From Planctomycetota bacterium (GTDB lineage: Bacteria; Planctomycetota; E44-bin39), in the NCBI GenBank assembly GCA_004376375.1, contig SOJX01000087.1:207238-271237 (forward strand): 64,000 nucleotides of DNA, given 5' to 3'. Shown piece after piece: positions 1 through 8,003 of the stretch. The notes beneath the pieces are model-generated. The model worked only from the letters and a program-made list of their open reading frames with translations. It had not been told where the DNA came from and did no database searches. Numbering within the stretch: position 1 is the first letter of the stretch; the number at the start of each line of letters is the position of its first letter. The position numbers and the translations under genes are program-made.

Positions 1-236
1 GCCCGACCATCAAGGATCTTCTGATGGAGGGCCGTACGACCGAACTCTACAAGGCCGTCCGGGAGGGCGAATATTTCGGCAGCCAGACCTTCAACCAGGC
101 CCTCAAGAAAATGTACCAGAGCGAGCAGATCACCCTGGAGGAGGCCTTGAGCGGCGCCGACAACCCGGAGGAACTCAAGCTCGAGCTCAAGGGTGTTACG
201 AAGGGCACCACTGCGGATTTCGATTTCGAATACTAG
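1..236 (+). CDS. pilT: PilT twitching-motility ATPase, C-terminal end only
   Basis: The reading frame is open from base 3 to the TAG at 234-236 and enters from outside the window. The visible 77 residues begin PTIKDLLMEGRT and continue with EGEYFGSQTFNQAL and ITLEEALSGADNPEELK, which is the characteristic end of PilT/PilU hexameric ATPases that drive type IV pilus retraction at the inner-membrane base of the machine. The Walker motifs lie upstream and cannot be checked. coaX starts 7 bases after the stop, so the two are probably co-transcribed. Assignment to the PilT family is firm; PilT versus PilU cannot be settled from this fragment. Confidence 0.9.
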   Translation, partial: PTIKDLLMEGRTTELYKAVREGEYFGSQTFNQALKKMYQSEQITLEEALSGADNPEELKLELKGVTKGTTADFDFEY

Positions 237-243
237 GATAGTC

Positions 244-1032
244 ATGACGAGCAACCAGGATTCACAATCAGGCTTTATCCTCGTGGTCGATGTAGGCAAT
301 ACGAGTTGTTCTTTCGGTCTTGCCCGGGGCGGTCAGGTTTTCCGGACGGGACACATTTCCGCCGGCGAGTTGCGTTTTGACGAGTTCTGGAAAAAATTCA
401 CCGCCGATCTCGATTCCACCGAACCCACTGATATGTTTGTCGCCTCCGTGAACCCGGATAACGAAAAGCCGCTGGTGGAATGGGCCGAGAAGCTGTTCAA
501 CCTCGAGGCGAAACGCCCGAGAAAAGACGTTCCCGTCGACGTCCGGATCGACCTCGACGCGCCCGACGAAATCGGCGACGACCGGCTGCTGAACGCGCTT
601 GCCGTCGCGCGCGTCTACGGTACGCCCGCGATCGTGGTGGATTTCGGAACCGCGGTGACTTTCGACGTGATATCCCGCGAAGGCGCTTATCTCGGCGGCG
701 CCATTCTGCCCGGCATTCAGATGGCGCTTGACGCCCTTTACGAGCGAACCGCGCTCCTGCCGCATCTCGACCTTATCAGCGAAGGACCGGTCATTGGAAA
801 AACCACGCTTGAAGCGATGTCTTCAGGCATATACTACGGCTACGCGGGCATGATAGACTCCATGATCGAGCGTTTCCTCGCCGAGATCGGGAGCGAGACA
901 TTTGTCGTCTCCACGGGCGGCGAAGGCGAAATGCTTATGGAGGCAAGCAGACATATCCGCGAGTGGAACCCGGAGCTTACGCTCCGCGGCCTCGCGATCG
1001 CTTATGAAGAACACTGCGCCGCTAAGAAGTGA
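244..1032 (+). CDS. coaX: Type III pantothenate kinase
   Basis: CoaX phosphorylates pantothenate, the first step of coenzyme A synthesis, in the cytoplasm. The 262-residue protein has the ASKHA phosphate motif DVGNTSCSFG near residue 14, the EIGDDRLLNAL block and the VVDFGTAVTFDVI motif near residue 136, followed by GGAILPGI, all diagnostic of the type III family, and its length is normal. I chose the ATG at 244, which has AGGA six bases upstream and puts DVGNT near the N-terminus; an in-frame start at 193 would lie inside pilT. The next gene overlaps its end by 29 bases. Confidence 0.95.
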   Translation: MTSNQDSQSGFILVVDVGNTSCSFGLARGGQVFRTGHISAGELRFDEFWKKFTADLDSTEPTDMFVASVNPDNEKPLVEWAEKLFNLEAKRPRKDVPVDVRIDLDAPDEIGDDRLLNALAVARVYGTPAIVVDFGTAVTFDVISREGAYLGGAILPGIQMALDALYERTALLPHLDLISEGPVIGKTTLEAMSSGIYYGYAGMIDSMIERFLAEIGSETFVVSTGGEGEMLMEASRHIREWNPELTLRGLAIAYEEHCAAKK

Positions 1033-2137
1033 TGACACTGCGGTTGTCGGCCGCGTAAGCGCCCTGGGCGCCGGCGGGATTTGTATTCTTCATATTGCGG
1101 GCGGACAATCCCAAAGCCTTATCGAACCCTTCCTCGAAACCCCGAGCGGGCGCAAACTCAAAGAACTCAAAGACGGCGATATCGTTTACAGCCTGTTTCG
1201 TGACTCCGCCGGCGTTATCGATGAAGTGCTCGTCGTGCGGCGCCGAGCGGATTTCTGGGAGATAAACTGCCACGGCGGCGCGGCCGCCGCCTGTGCTATC
1301 GAAGACAGGCTCGCCGCCGCCGGCGCGGTTGTCGACCGCGAGAGGGTTCTCGACGCGGGAGAACTGGCCGGTATGGATGCGGTGAAGCGTGCCGCCTGCC
1401 GTGAGCTCGCCTCTGTAAAAACCGAGCGTGCGGCCCGCATGCTTGCCGATCAGCTGGGCGGTGCGCTCTCGCAGGCGTTGAATCAGCTCGCGGATGCCCC
1501 GCGCCTTAAAGCTCTGTTGCCAACGTTTCATTACGGCCGCGCGCTCATCGAGCCGCGGCTGGTTCAGATCGTGGGCGCCCCGAACGTCGGGAAATCCACT
1601 CTGCTGAATCGGATACTCGGGTACGACAGGGCTATCACCTCTCCGGAGCCCGGCACGACCGTGGACAGGATCGGCGACCTGCGTGAAATCGACGGCTACC
1701 CGCTTCTGTTCAGCGACAGCGCGGGGGCCGCGTCCGGCCGGGAAAAGGATGAAAACCCTCCACCGGCGTCTGATTTTGTTCTTTTTGTGCTGGACGCCTC
1801 GAGACGGCTGGAGGAGGGCGAACTCGGGCTTGCCGGGGGTTTACCGCATGATTCCAGGCTCGTCGTCATGAATAAGTGCGACCTTCCCGTTGAATGTGAT
1901 CCTGAAGAAATACTGGAAAACGGCGAAAGCCCGGTTAGAATAAGCGCGCTTACGGGCTCCGGCATGGATGATTTACTCGAGGCCGTCCGCGCCCTGGTTT
2001 CACCCGCGATCGTGCCCGGGCCGGGCAGCGCCGTAGTCTTCAGGGAGTCCTGGTATCGGGCGCTTCGCGAGGCGGGGGATGATGAGAGAAAAATACGTGA
2101 AGCGGCGGAAAGAATACTGGAAGGAAATCTGAAATGA
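1004..2137 (+). CDS. MnmE-like GTPase without the C-terminal helical half
   Basis: The N-terminal region (VGRVSALGAGGICILHIAG, later NCHGG) resembles the tetrahydrofolate-binding domain of MnmE. A full G domain follows: G1 GAPNVGKSTLLN, G2 GTTVD, G3 DSAG, G4 NKCD and G5 SAL. MnmE modifies the wobble uridine of tRNAs with MnmG. This protein is 377 residues, whereas MnmE is usually about 450, and it ends about 45 residues after G5 without the terminal CxGK motif that carries the modification chemistry. It is therefore more likely an MnmE paralogue than a working MnmE. The ATG at 1004 lies inside coaX; no later in-frame ATG precedes the conserved domain. The stop overlaps pyrR as ATGA. Confidence 0.8.
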   Translation: MKNTAPLRSDDTAVVGRVSALGAGGICILHIAGGQSQSLIEPFLETPSGRKLKELKDGDIVYSLFRDSAGVIDEVLVVRRRADFWEINCHGGAAAACAIEDRLAAAGAVVDRERVLDAGELAGMDAVKRAACRELASVKTERAARMLADQLGGALSQALNQLADAPRLKALLPTFHYGRALIEPRLVQIVGAPNVGKSTLLNRILGYDRAITSPEPGTTVDRIGDLREIDGYPLLFSDSAGAASGREKDENPPPASDFVLFVLDASRRLEEGELGLAGGLPHDSRLVVMNKCDLPVECDPEEILENGESPVRISALTGSGMDDLLEAVRALVSPAIVPGPGSAVVFRESWYRALREAGDDERKIREAAERILEGNLK

Positions 2138-2673
2138 GCAATAAGACGATAATGGACGCACCCGCGGTTAGTGAAGCAGTGGAGCAGCTTGCATCCGCCG
2201 TCGCCGGCGACGGGACCGATCTGGACTCGATCGCCAGTATCGGAGTCCACAACCGGGGAGTCCCGCTCGCTCAGAGGATTATCGCGAAAATCGGGGAGCG
2301 TTCCGGCAAGAAAGTGAAATCCGGCGTGCTCGACATAACGCTTTACCGCGACGACGTGGCGCTGATGCGGAAGAAACCGATAGTGCGCGGCACCGATATC
2401 CGTTTCCCCGTGGACGACCTGCGCGTGGTGCTTGTCGACGACGTTCTTTTTACGGGCCGCACGGTCCGCGCGGCGATTGACCAGATTATCGATTTCGGCA
2501 GGCCGTCGCGCATCGAGTTGGCTGTCCTTGTGGATAGGGGAGGGCGCGAACTGCCGATAATGGCCAATTACGTGGGGAAAACGGTTGATGTAAAACCAGG
2601 CGAGCGCGTTACTGTTTTGCTTGCGGAAGTCGACGGTGCCGATTCCGTTACCCTGGAGTCGGAGCGAAACTAA
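2134..2673 (+). CDS. pyrR: PyrR bifunctional regulator / uracil phosphoribosyltransferase
   Basis: The 179-residue protein has the PRPP-binding signature VVLVDDVLFTGRTVRAA near residue 105 and the PyrR-type blocks IGVHNRGVPLAQRI and LAVLVDRGGRELPI. PyrR proteins bind pyr mRNA in a UMP-dependent way and also convert uracil plus PRPP to UMP. Position just before pyrB and pyrC fits a pyrimidine regulator. Its start overlaps the preceding GTPase gene (ATGA), implying translational coupling. No convincing PyrR binding loop was found in the 56-base gap before pyrB, so any attenuation site may lie upstream of the window, or the protein may act mainly as an enzyme. Confidence 0.93.
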   Translation: MSNKTIMDAPAVSEAVEQLASAVAGDGTDLDSIASIGVHNRGVPLAQRIIAKIGERSGKKVKSGVLDITLYRDDVALMRKKPIVRGTDIRFPVDDLRVVLVDDVLFTGRTVRAAIDQIIDFGRPSRIELAVLVDRGGRELPIMANYVGKTVDVKPGERVTVLLAEVDGADSVTLESERN

Positions 2674-2729
2674 AAACCTGCCGGCAGCCGCCGCGGCGGC
2701 GGCGCCCGACGGGATGGGGGAATATAAAA
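2674..2729 (+). other. GC-rich pyrR-pyrB spacer with short self-complementary segment
   Basis: This 56-base gap contains GCCGCCGCGGCGGCGGC, which can form a compact GC hairpin, followed by GGATGGGGG as ribosome-binding region for pyrB. There is no T-run after the hairpin, so it is not a normal intrinsic terminator. It could slow transcription or modulate pyrB translation; that is inference only. Confidence 0.35.
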
Positions 2730-3677
2730 ATGCCATTCGAATGGACCCATAAGCATCTCCTCGGCCTCGAGTACCTTACCGCCGAGGAGATAACGCACAT
2801 CCTCGACACGGCTGAAAGCCTGCACGAGGTCTCGATGCGCTCCATAAAGAAGGTTCCCTACCTTCGCGGAAAGGTCGTTGTGAACCTTTTCTTCGAGCCT
2901 TCCACGCGCACCGCGCTGTCTTTCAAGCTGGCCGCCACCAGGATGTCCGCCGACGTGCTGGACTTCAGCAAGGCGACCTCGTCCGCTGCAAAAGGAGAGA
3001 CGCTTGTCGATACTGCAAAAAATATCGAGGCCATGGGCATAGACATCGTCGTCGTGCGGCATCCGGTTCCCGGCGCCGCACACAGGCTCGCGGAGATGCT
3101 TGACGCTTCGATTGTGAACGCCGGCGACGGTGCGCACGAGCACCCGACGCAGGGCCTGCTCGATATCTTTTCCATACGCCGGAAGCTCGGGAAGATCGAG
3201 GGTCTGACCGTCGCAATCGTCGGCGACATCGCTCACTCGCGCGTCGCCCGCAGCAACATCTGGGGGCTGACCAAGCTCGGCGCGCAGGTCATCTGCGTCG
3301 GTCCGCCCACGCTCGTGCCGGGTGCGCTTCGCGACATGGGCGCGGAAATATCCTACAGGCTCGACGATGTTCTTCCGGAGTGCGACGTTGTAAACATGCT
3401 CAGGATTCAGCAGGAGCGCCAGGGTGCGTTGAATTTCCCGTCGCTGCGCGAGTACTCGCGCCTCTTCGGCCTCAACGCCGAGCGGATGAAGAAGGCGAAG
3501 CCGGACGTAATCATCATGCACCCGGGCCCCATGAACCGCGGCGTCGAGATTACGCCGGACGTCGCGGACGGCAACCGCTCGATTATTCTCGAACAGGTGA
3601 CCAACGGGCTTGCGACCCGCATGGCCGTGTTTTACCTTGTCTCAGGGGGAGCTCAAGATGACAGCGCTGTTGATTAA
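2730..3677 (+). CDS. pyrB: Aspartate carbamoyltransferase catalytic chain
   Basis: PyrB condenses carbamoyl phosphate and aspartate in the second step of pyrimidine synthesis. The 315-residue sequence shows the carbamoyl-phosphate loop FFEPSTRT near residue 52, the 80s-loop region SSAAKGETLVDT, HEHPTQGLLDIFSI near residue 136, and HPGPMNRGVE near residue 271. Length is normal for a catalytic chain. No regulatory chain gene (pyrI) is adjacent, consistent with a PyrB that works without PyrI. The ATG at 2730 follows GGATGGGGG, and the end overlaps pyrC by 20 bases. Confidence 0.97.
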   Translation: MPFEWTHKHLLGLEYLTAEEITHILDTAESLHEVSMRSIKKVPYLRGKVVVNLFFEPSTRTALSFKLAATRMSADVLDFSKATSSAAKGETLVDTAKNIEAMGIDIVVVRHPVPGAAHRLAEMLDASIVNAGDGAHEHPTQGLLDIFSIRRKLGKIEGLTVAIVGDIAHSRVARSNIWGLTKLGAQVICVGPPTLVPGALRDMGAEISYRLDDVLPECDVVNMLRIQQERQGALNFPSLREYSRLFGLNAERMKKAKPDVIIMHPGPMNRGVEITPDVADGNRSIILEQVTNGLATRMAVFYLVSGGAQDDSAVD

Positions 3678-4938
3678 AGGCGGAAGACTGCTCGATCCCG
3701 GTAAAGGTCTTGACGAGGTCGGCGACCTTCTGATAGTGGACGACAGGATAGAGGGCGTCGGCAAGGTTGACGCGCCCGCGGACGCGACCGTTATCGACGC
3801 GACCGGCCTCGTCGTCGTGCCCGGGCTTATCGACATGCACGTGCACCTGCGCGAGCCCGGCAACGACGAAGAGGAAACTATTGATTCCGGGGCGAAGGCC
3901 GCCGCCTTCGGCGGCGTGACTACGGTCATCGCAATGCCGAACACGGACCCGCCGATCGATACCGAGGCGGCTGCCGAGTTTTACCGCCTCCAGGGCAAGC
4001 GCTCGGGGATGGCGAACGTGTACCCCGTCGGCTGCATAACGAAGGAGCGCAAAGGCGAGTCACTTGCAGAGATGGGCGGGCTTGACCGGGGCGGCGCAAT
4101 CGCGTTTTCCGACGACGGCGACTCGGTCCGCAATACGGACGTGCTGCGCCGCGGGTTGATGTACGCGAAAATGTTCGACAAGCCCATCCTGGAGCATTGC
4201 GAAGACCCGCACCTCGCAATAGGGGTGATGAACGCCGGGCCGGTCGCGGTCAGGCTCGGGCTTTCGGGCAACCCGGCCGCGGCCGAAGAAATCATGGTCT
4301 CGCGTGACCTTTCTCTTGCGGAGATTACGGGCGGCAGGCTTCACATCCAGCATGTATCGACGGGGAGGGCGGTCGACCTCATCCGCCGCGCGAAGGCGGA
4401 AGGGGTGGACGTCACCTGCGAGGCGACGCCGCACCATTTCACGCTTACGCATGACGAGGTCGAATCCTTCAACCCCGTTTTCAAGATGCGACCGCCGCTC
4501 CGGTCCGCCGGGGACGTCGCAGCGGTACGCGAAGGGCTCAAGGACGGCGCCATAGACGTGATTGCGAGCGATCACGCGCCGCACTCGAACGAGGAGAAAG
4601 ACCTCGAATTCAGCCTTGCGCCGGACGGTGTTATCGGCGTCGAGACAATGCTTTCCGTGACCCTTACCGAGCTGGTGCACACCGGTGTTCTGACTCTCGG
4701 CCAGGCGATTGAGAAGATGACCGCCAAGCCGGCGAAGATACTCGGGCTGGAAGACAAGGGGACGTTTTCCGCCGGGAAGGACGCGGACGTTACCATTATC
4801 GACCTCGAGAAGAGCTGGACCGTGGACCGCCTGAAGCTTCATTCAAAATCCCACAACTGCCCGTTCCACGGCCGCGAGATGAAGGGAAAAGCCGTGATCA
4901 CCGTTGTCCGCGGCCGGGTGGTGGTTAACGAGAGATAA
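3658..4938 (+). CDS. pyrC: Dihydroorotase, class I
   Basis: Dihydroorotase cyclises carbamoyl aspartate to dihydroorotate. The 426-residue amidohydrolase has the metal motif DMHVHLREPG, the block GGVTTVIAMPNT, a SDDG aspartate in the position used by PyrB-associated class I enzymes, then EHCED, IQHVST and ASDHAPHS. The start at 3658 gives MTALLIKGGRLLDP and has GGGGGAG upstream; an earlier in-frame start at 3610 would only extend into pyrB. The 20-base overlap with pyrB suggests coupled translation and perhaps a PyrB-PyrC complex, as known for class I enzymes in other bacteria. Confidence 0.96.
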   Translation: MTALLIKGGRLLDPGKGLDEVGDLLIVDDRIEGVGKVDAPADATVIDATGLVVVPGLIDMHVHLREPGNDEEETIDSGAKAAAFGGVTTVIAMPNTDPPIDTEAAAEFYRLQGKRSGMANVYPVGCITKERKGESLAEMGGLDRGGAIAFSDDGDSVRNTDVLRRGLMYAKMFDKPILEHCEDPHLAIGVMNAGPVAVRLGLSGNPAAAEEIMVSRDLSLAEITGGRLHIQHVSTGRAVDLIRRAKAEGVDVTCEATPHHFTLTHDEVESFNPVFKMRPPLRSAGDVAAVREGLKDGAIDVIASDHAPHSNEEKDLEFSLAPDGVIGVETMLSVTLTELVHTGVLTLGQAIEKMTAKPAKILGLEDKGTFSAGKDADVTIIDLEKSWTVDRLKLHSKSHNCPFHGREMKGKAVITVVRGRVVVNER

Positions 4939-4950
4939 AACGGAGACGCC

Positions 4951-5628
4951 ATGCGAACTGTCATTGTTTTTATTGTGTCTGCTCTGGTCTTATCCGCGGG
5001 CTGCGCCGGGCCGCAGCTCGAGCCGCCGATCGAGCGCTACCCGACCACGAAACGGATTCAGGCATCGTTCGATGAGACCTGGGAGGCGACCCTCGGGACG
5101 CTATTCGAGGAAACGGCGCTTGCCGTCGTGAACCGTGGGGAGCGGCTTATCGCGACCGACTGGCAGTACGGGAAATCGGACTACGCGTATTCCGAGACCG
5201 CGCCCTTCGGCTGGGGAAGCAAAGAGTATCTGGACAGCCGGTGGCGCATGAACGTACGGCTGAAGGATGAAGGCTCCGCCACGCGCGTCACGATAAAGCT
5301 TATCGAAGAAGTCCGCGAGGTGAAGAGCTACGGCGCGGACGATTACGCATATGCGGTCTGGATTCCCGTGGAGAGCTCGACCCGCCGCGAGCGGAAGCTG
5401 CTTGAAAAAATCGACGCCCGCATCCGCACGCCCGAGCGCGTGGGCCGGCGCGTTAAGATCGAGGCGAAGCTGAAAGAACTGCTCGATGCCGAAGATTACC
5501 GGAAGGCTGCGGATTATCTGAAACACGAGCTGGAGTTCAATATTACCGACGAAGCTTTGAAAAAACTGTTCGAAAAACGCCTTTCTGAAATCGAAGCAAA
5601 GCTGAAATCCAGTCAACCCAGCGAATAA
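4951..5628 (+). CDS. Predicted lipoprotein, possibly BamC-like fold
   Basis: The N-terminus MRTVIVFIVSALVLSAGCAG is a type II signal peptide with lipobox LSAGC. Residues 25-150 (RIQASFDETWEATLGTLFEE, then LIATDW and RVTIKLIEE) resemble small envelope lipoprotein domains such as BamC/NlpB: a domain in which a helix is followed by strands. The C-terminal 90 residues are charged and helical. It follows pyrC after 12 bases with its own CGGAG site, so it may be the last gene of the pyr operon. The lipoprotein call is firm; the BamC resemblance is weak and rests on pattern only. Confidence 0.7.
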   Translation: MRTVIVFIVSALVLSAGCAGPQLEPPIERYPTTKRIQASFDETWEATLGTLFEETALAVVNRGERLIATDWQYGKSDYAYSETAPFGWGSKEYLDSRWRMNVRLKDEGSATRVTIKLIEEVREVKSYGADDYAYAVWIPVESSTRRERKLLEKIDARIRTPERVGRRVKIEAKLKELLDAEDYRKAADYLKHELEFNITDEALKKLFEKRLSEIEAKLKSSQPSE

Positions 5629-5673
5629 TCGTCAGACAGGAACCCGGAAGAAACTTCCTGACACGGGATCCGC

Positions 5674-5702
5674 TTGCAGGTGCCGGATGCATGTGGTAAA
5701 AT
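5674..5702 (+). promoter_or_regulatory. Sigma70-type promoter for the gene at 5728
   Basis: TTGCAG (5674-5679) and TAAAAT (5697-5702) are separated by 17 bases and lie 25 bases upstream of the ATG at 5728, which has AAGGAGGGAG as a strong ribosome-binding site. This separates the following gene from the pyr operon. Confidence 0.6.
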
Positions 5703-5727
5703 CATGTGAACGGTTAAGGAGGGAGAG

Positions 5728-7269
5728 ATGGGCAAGTGGATTCTCAGCATCATCCTGGCGTTGCTCCTTCTGGGCACGGCTACGGCCGGAAGCAAAGAAC
5801 ACAACTCGAAAGACCCGCTGAAGTGCAGCGTCTGTGCGCCGGCGTATGAGAAGGCGATCCAGGCAACGAGGAAAAACCTCCGTAGCGCCCACTTCCCTAC
5901 AATGATGATGATGGGGTGGGTATTGCTCGCCGACGGGCGTTTCCCGAAGGACGTCGAGCAGGTCGTCAACACCGCTGTCTCGCGGTGGAAGTCCTACAGC
6001 AAGCAGGTCAAGCACGGGACGAACTGGTGCCCCGTCCTCGCCGGCCAGTTCCTTGCGGAATATTACAAGTATAACCCCAGCAAGAAGCTTCTGAAAGTCT
6101 TCGCGGAAATGGTCAAGCATTTCGAATCACAGCAGGAACCCTCGACCGGGTGCTGGGGCAAGTGGCTGGGGCAGGGGCTTACCGGGTATCCCGTGAAAGA
6201 CATGGGGATGCTCTCGTGCATCATTTTCGGGTTTCTGCATACGGTGAAAAAGTTCGGCGTCGAGGTCGATAAGGATATGCTGAGCCGGGCTGACGCGCGG
6301 CTGCAGAGGAACCTCAGCCGGCGCGGGATGAGCTACGGGACGGGCCAGCGCGGTCCCGATATCCCGTCGGGCCGCGGCGGCGGAATTATGCGAAACCTAG
6401 CCTTTGCCGGCATGAAAAGCCACGTCATCTACACTACCTATAAAGCCCTTCTACCCAAGATGATACCCAACATGCACAAGGGCCACCACATCGGCGGCTA
6501 CCATTGCCAGAGCGTCGTCCTGGGTTGCTTCACCCTCGGGTCGAGTGCCTATAAACAGCTGACTAATTACTGGCTGGACAAACTCATAGCCAGACAGGAC
6601 GCGGACGGCGGCGTGTATGTCGGGGACGACGGTGCAGACGGCGGCGAGAAAGGCCTGCTCGGGGGAAACCATGCCTCGACGGCTGCATTCGCCCTCATGA
6701 TTCTGCTGCAGGACTCGAGCCGATTGAAACCCGGCAAAGACCCCAAGATCAACTGGCTGTCCGTCGCCGCTCCCAAGTTGAAAAGCAAGAGGATAACCCG
6801 CATCGCCCAGACTGCCGGCAAGGGGAGACTCGACGAAGCCCTGAAGAAGCTCACGGAAGTCTCGAAAACGGGCAGCAAGATACTCGACCCGGGCATGAGC
6901 CTGGAAGATGAGAAAAAAGAAGCTGCCAAGCTGAAGGCGGCGATCGAGAAACACATTACCGCGCTCCTGGCAAAGGCGGAGGAATTACAGAAGAGATCCG
7001 AACTGGTCCAGGCGCTTGCGATTTATAAGGCGCTCGCCAAGGGTGTCAAGAACCACGAGGCCGGCCCCAAGGCCCGGAAGGCAATCGACGCGATCAACGC
7101 CGATGCAAATCTGCTGCGCGAACTGGAGGCGGAGAAAGCTCTCATCAAAGCGAACAGGGCCGTTTTTAGAGATGGGCTCAAAATGGCTGATGAAAAGTTT
7201 CAGAAAATCATCGACCAGTATCCCAAAACCAGGGCGGCGAAGAAGGCAAGAGCGGTCATCGCGGAATAA
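5728..7269 (+). CDS. Secreted protein with alpha/alpha-toroid-like domain and coiled-coil tail
   Basis: A 513-residue protein with signal peptide (IILALLLLGTATAG) followed by a CSVC pair. Residues 40-340 contain repeating helical segments with glycine/aromatic motifs such as GWVLLADGRFP, TGCWGKWLGQG and DADGGVYVGDDGADG, resembling the alpha/alpha toroid of prenyltransferase/squalene-cyclase-like domains that occur in secreted planctomycete proteins. The C-terminal 150 residues are Lys/Glu/Ala-rich and look like coiled coil or TPR. No catalytic residues of a cyclase are recognisable. Role unknown; probably periplasmic or surface. Confidence 0.6.
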   Translation: MGKWILSIILALLLLGTATAGSKEHNSKDPLKCSVCAPAYEKAIQATRKNLRSAHFPTMMMMGWVLLADGRFPKDVEQVVNTAVSRWKSYSKQVKHGTNWCPVLAGQFLAEYYKYNPSKKLLKVFAEMVKHFESQQEPSTGCWGKWLGQGLTGYPVKDMGMLSCIIFGFLHTVKKFGVEVDKDMLSRADARLQRNLSRRGMSYGTGQRGPDIPSGRGGGIMRNLAFAGMKSHVIYTTYKALLPKMIPNMHKGHHIGGYHCQSVVLGCFTLGSSAYKQLTNYWLDKLIARQDADGGVYVGDDGADGGEKGLLGGNHASTAAFALMILLQDSSRLKPGKDPKINWLSVAAPKLKSKRITRIAQTAGKGRLDEALKKLTEVSKTGSKILDPGMSLEDEKKEAAKLKAAIEKHITALLAKAEELQKRSELVQALAIYKALAKGVKNHEAGPKARKAIDAINADANLLRELEAEKALIKANRAVFRDGLKMADEKFQKIIDQYPKTRAAKKARAVIAE

Positions 7270-7274
7270 CGCAT

Positions 7275-7895
7275 TCAAAGCATTCCGGATTTTTCCATTA
7301 AAATATCACCGTGATCTGATGAATTAATGGCTGCCAGAAACAGCAGAACACTCCCGGATACTATCAGAAGAAGAGAAATAATCAGGCTCATACCGGGCGC
7401 GGCTGCGCACAGTAGGCCTGTAAAGAGAAGTATGATTCCCGCGGGCCGGGCGTAGCGGCGAAGTTCTTTTCCGGTTTCTCCATTAATAATTCTCATGACC
7501 TTTGCAGCGGTCTTCCACGCGTTTCGCGGCAGGGCGAAGCGGCGCGAAGTTTCCGGGGTTTCCAGCACGAGCACGGGCGCAAGCCAGCCGCCTTCAACCG
7601 CACACTTCTTAATGTCGGCACAACTTATTTCCCCGGTCAGGCGGAAACAGCTCTTCAATTCCACCAGCGGCGGCGACGAAAACTCGTCGTCGAAAAAGTA
7701 TGCTCTTTTACCCGGGTGGTCGGGGTCTGACGTCGCCGGGCAGCCGAAGACGTAGATTCCCTCCGTGGTGAAAGCCAGGAACTTTTCACCGGCATGCAGG
7801 ACCGGCGCGACCGGGAGCATGGCCCAGCAGCGCTCGTTTGCGCCCGTAGTTCCGGATGGGGTAACTGGAAATTGTACAAACTCTGCGGCAGGCAT
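7275..7895 (-). CDS. Hypothetical membrane protein with two C-terminal helices
   Basis: A 206-residue protein of unknown family. The first 140 residues are soluble and mixed alpha/beta (KFLAFTTEGIYVFGCPA; a PH/GRAM-like fold is possible but unproven). Two hydrophobic helices follow near residues 155-195 (ARPAGIILLFTGLLCAAAP and SLIISLLLIVSGSVLLFLA). Two in-frame ATGs are possible. The one at 7916 lies inside the predicted -10 box, so I chose 7895, which has GAGAGGGGG four bases upstream. The gene is convergent with its left neighbour, with a 5-base gap. Confidence 0.6.
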   Translation of the reverse strand: MPAAEFVQFPVTPSGTTGANERCWAMLPVAPVLHAGEKFLAFTTEGIYVFGCPATSDPDHPGKRAYFFDDEFSSPPLVELKSCFRLTGEISCADIKKCAVEGGWLAPVLVLETPETSRRFALPRNAWKTAAKVMRIINGETGKELRRYARPAGIILLFTGLLCAAAPGMSLIISLLLIVSGSVLLFLAAINSSDHGDILMEKSGML

Positions 7896-7914
7896 TTTCC
7901 CCCTCTCGCTTTGC

Positions 7915-7942
7915 ATTATAGTTTTATTATGCAATACGTCAA
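7915..7942 (-). promoter_or_regulatory. Promoter for the minus-strand gene ending at 7275
   Basis: Read on the minus strand, TTGACG (7942-7937), a 16-base spacer and a perfect TATAAT (7920-7915). Transcription would begin near 7908, downstream of the ATG at 7916, which is why the start at 7895 is preferred. Confidence 0.65.
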
Positions 7943-7950
7943 GCCCTGCC

Positions 7951-7978
7951 TTGATTAAAAGGCAAAACAATCTAGAAT
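7951..7978 (+). promoter_or_regulatory. Divergent promoter for the gene at 8004
   Basis: TTGATT (7951-7956), a 16-base spacer and TAGAAT (7973-7978), 25 bases before the ATG at 8004. It is back-to-back with the minus-strand promoter at 7915-7942. Confidence 0.5.
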
Positions 7979-8003
7979 GTAGCAAACACGGGAGCGGTAT
8001 CAG

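Noticed and set aside
2674..2729. PyrR-controlled attenuator before pyrB
   Set aside because: The GC hairpin lacks a terminator T-run and no PyrR anti-antiterminator loop consensus could be recognised.
7896..7916. ATG at 7916 as start of the minus-strand membrane protein
   Set aside because: It overlaps the perfect TATAAT box and has no ribosome-binding site; 7895 has both a site and correct spacing.
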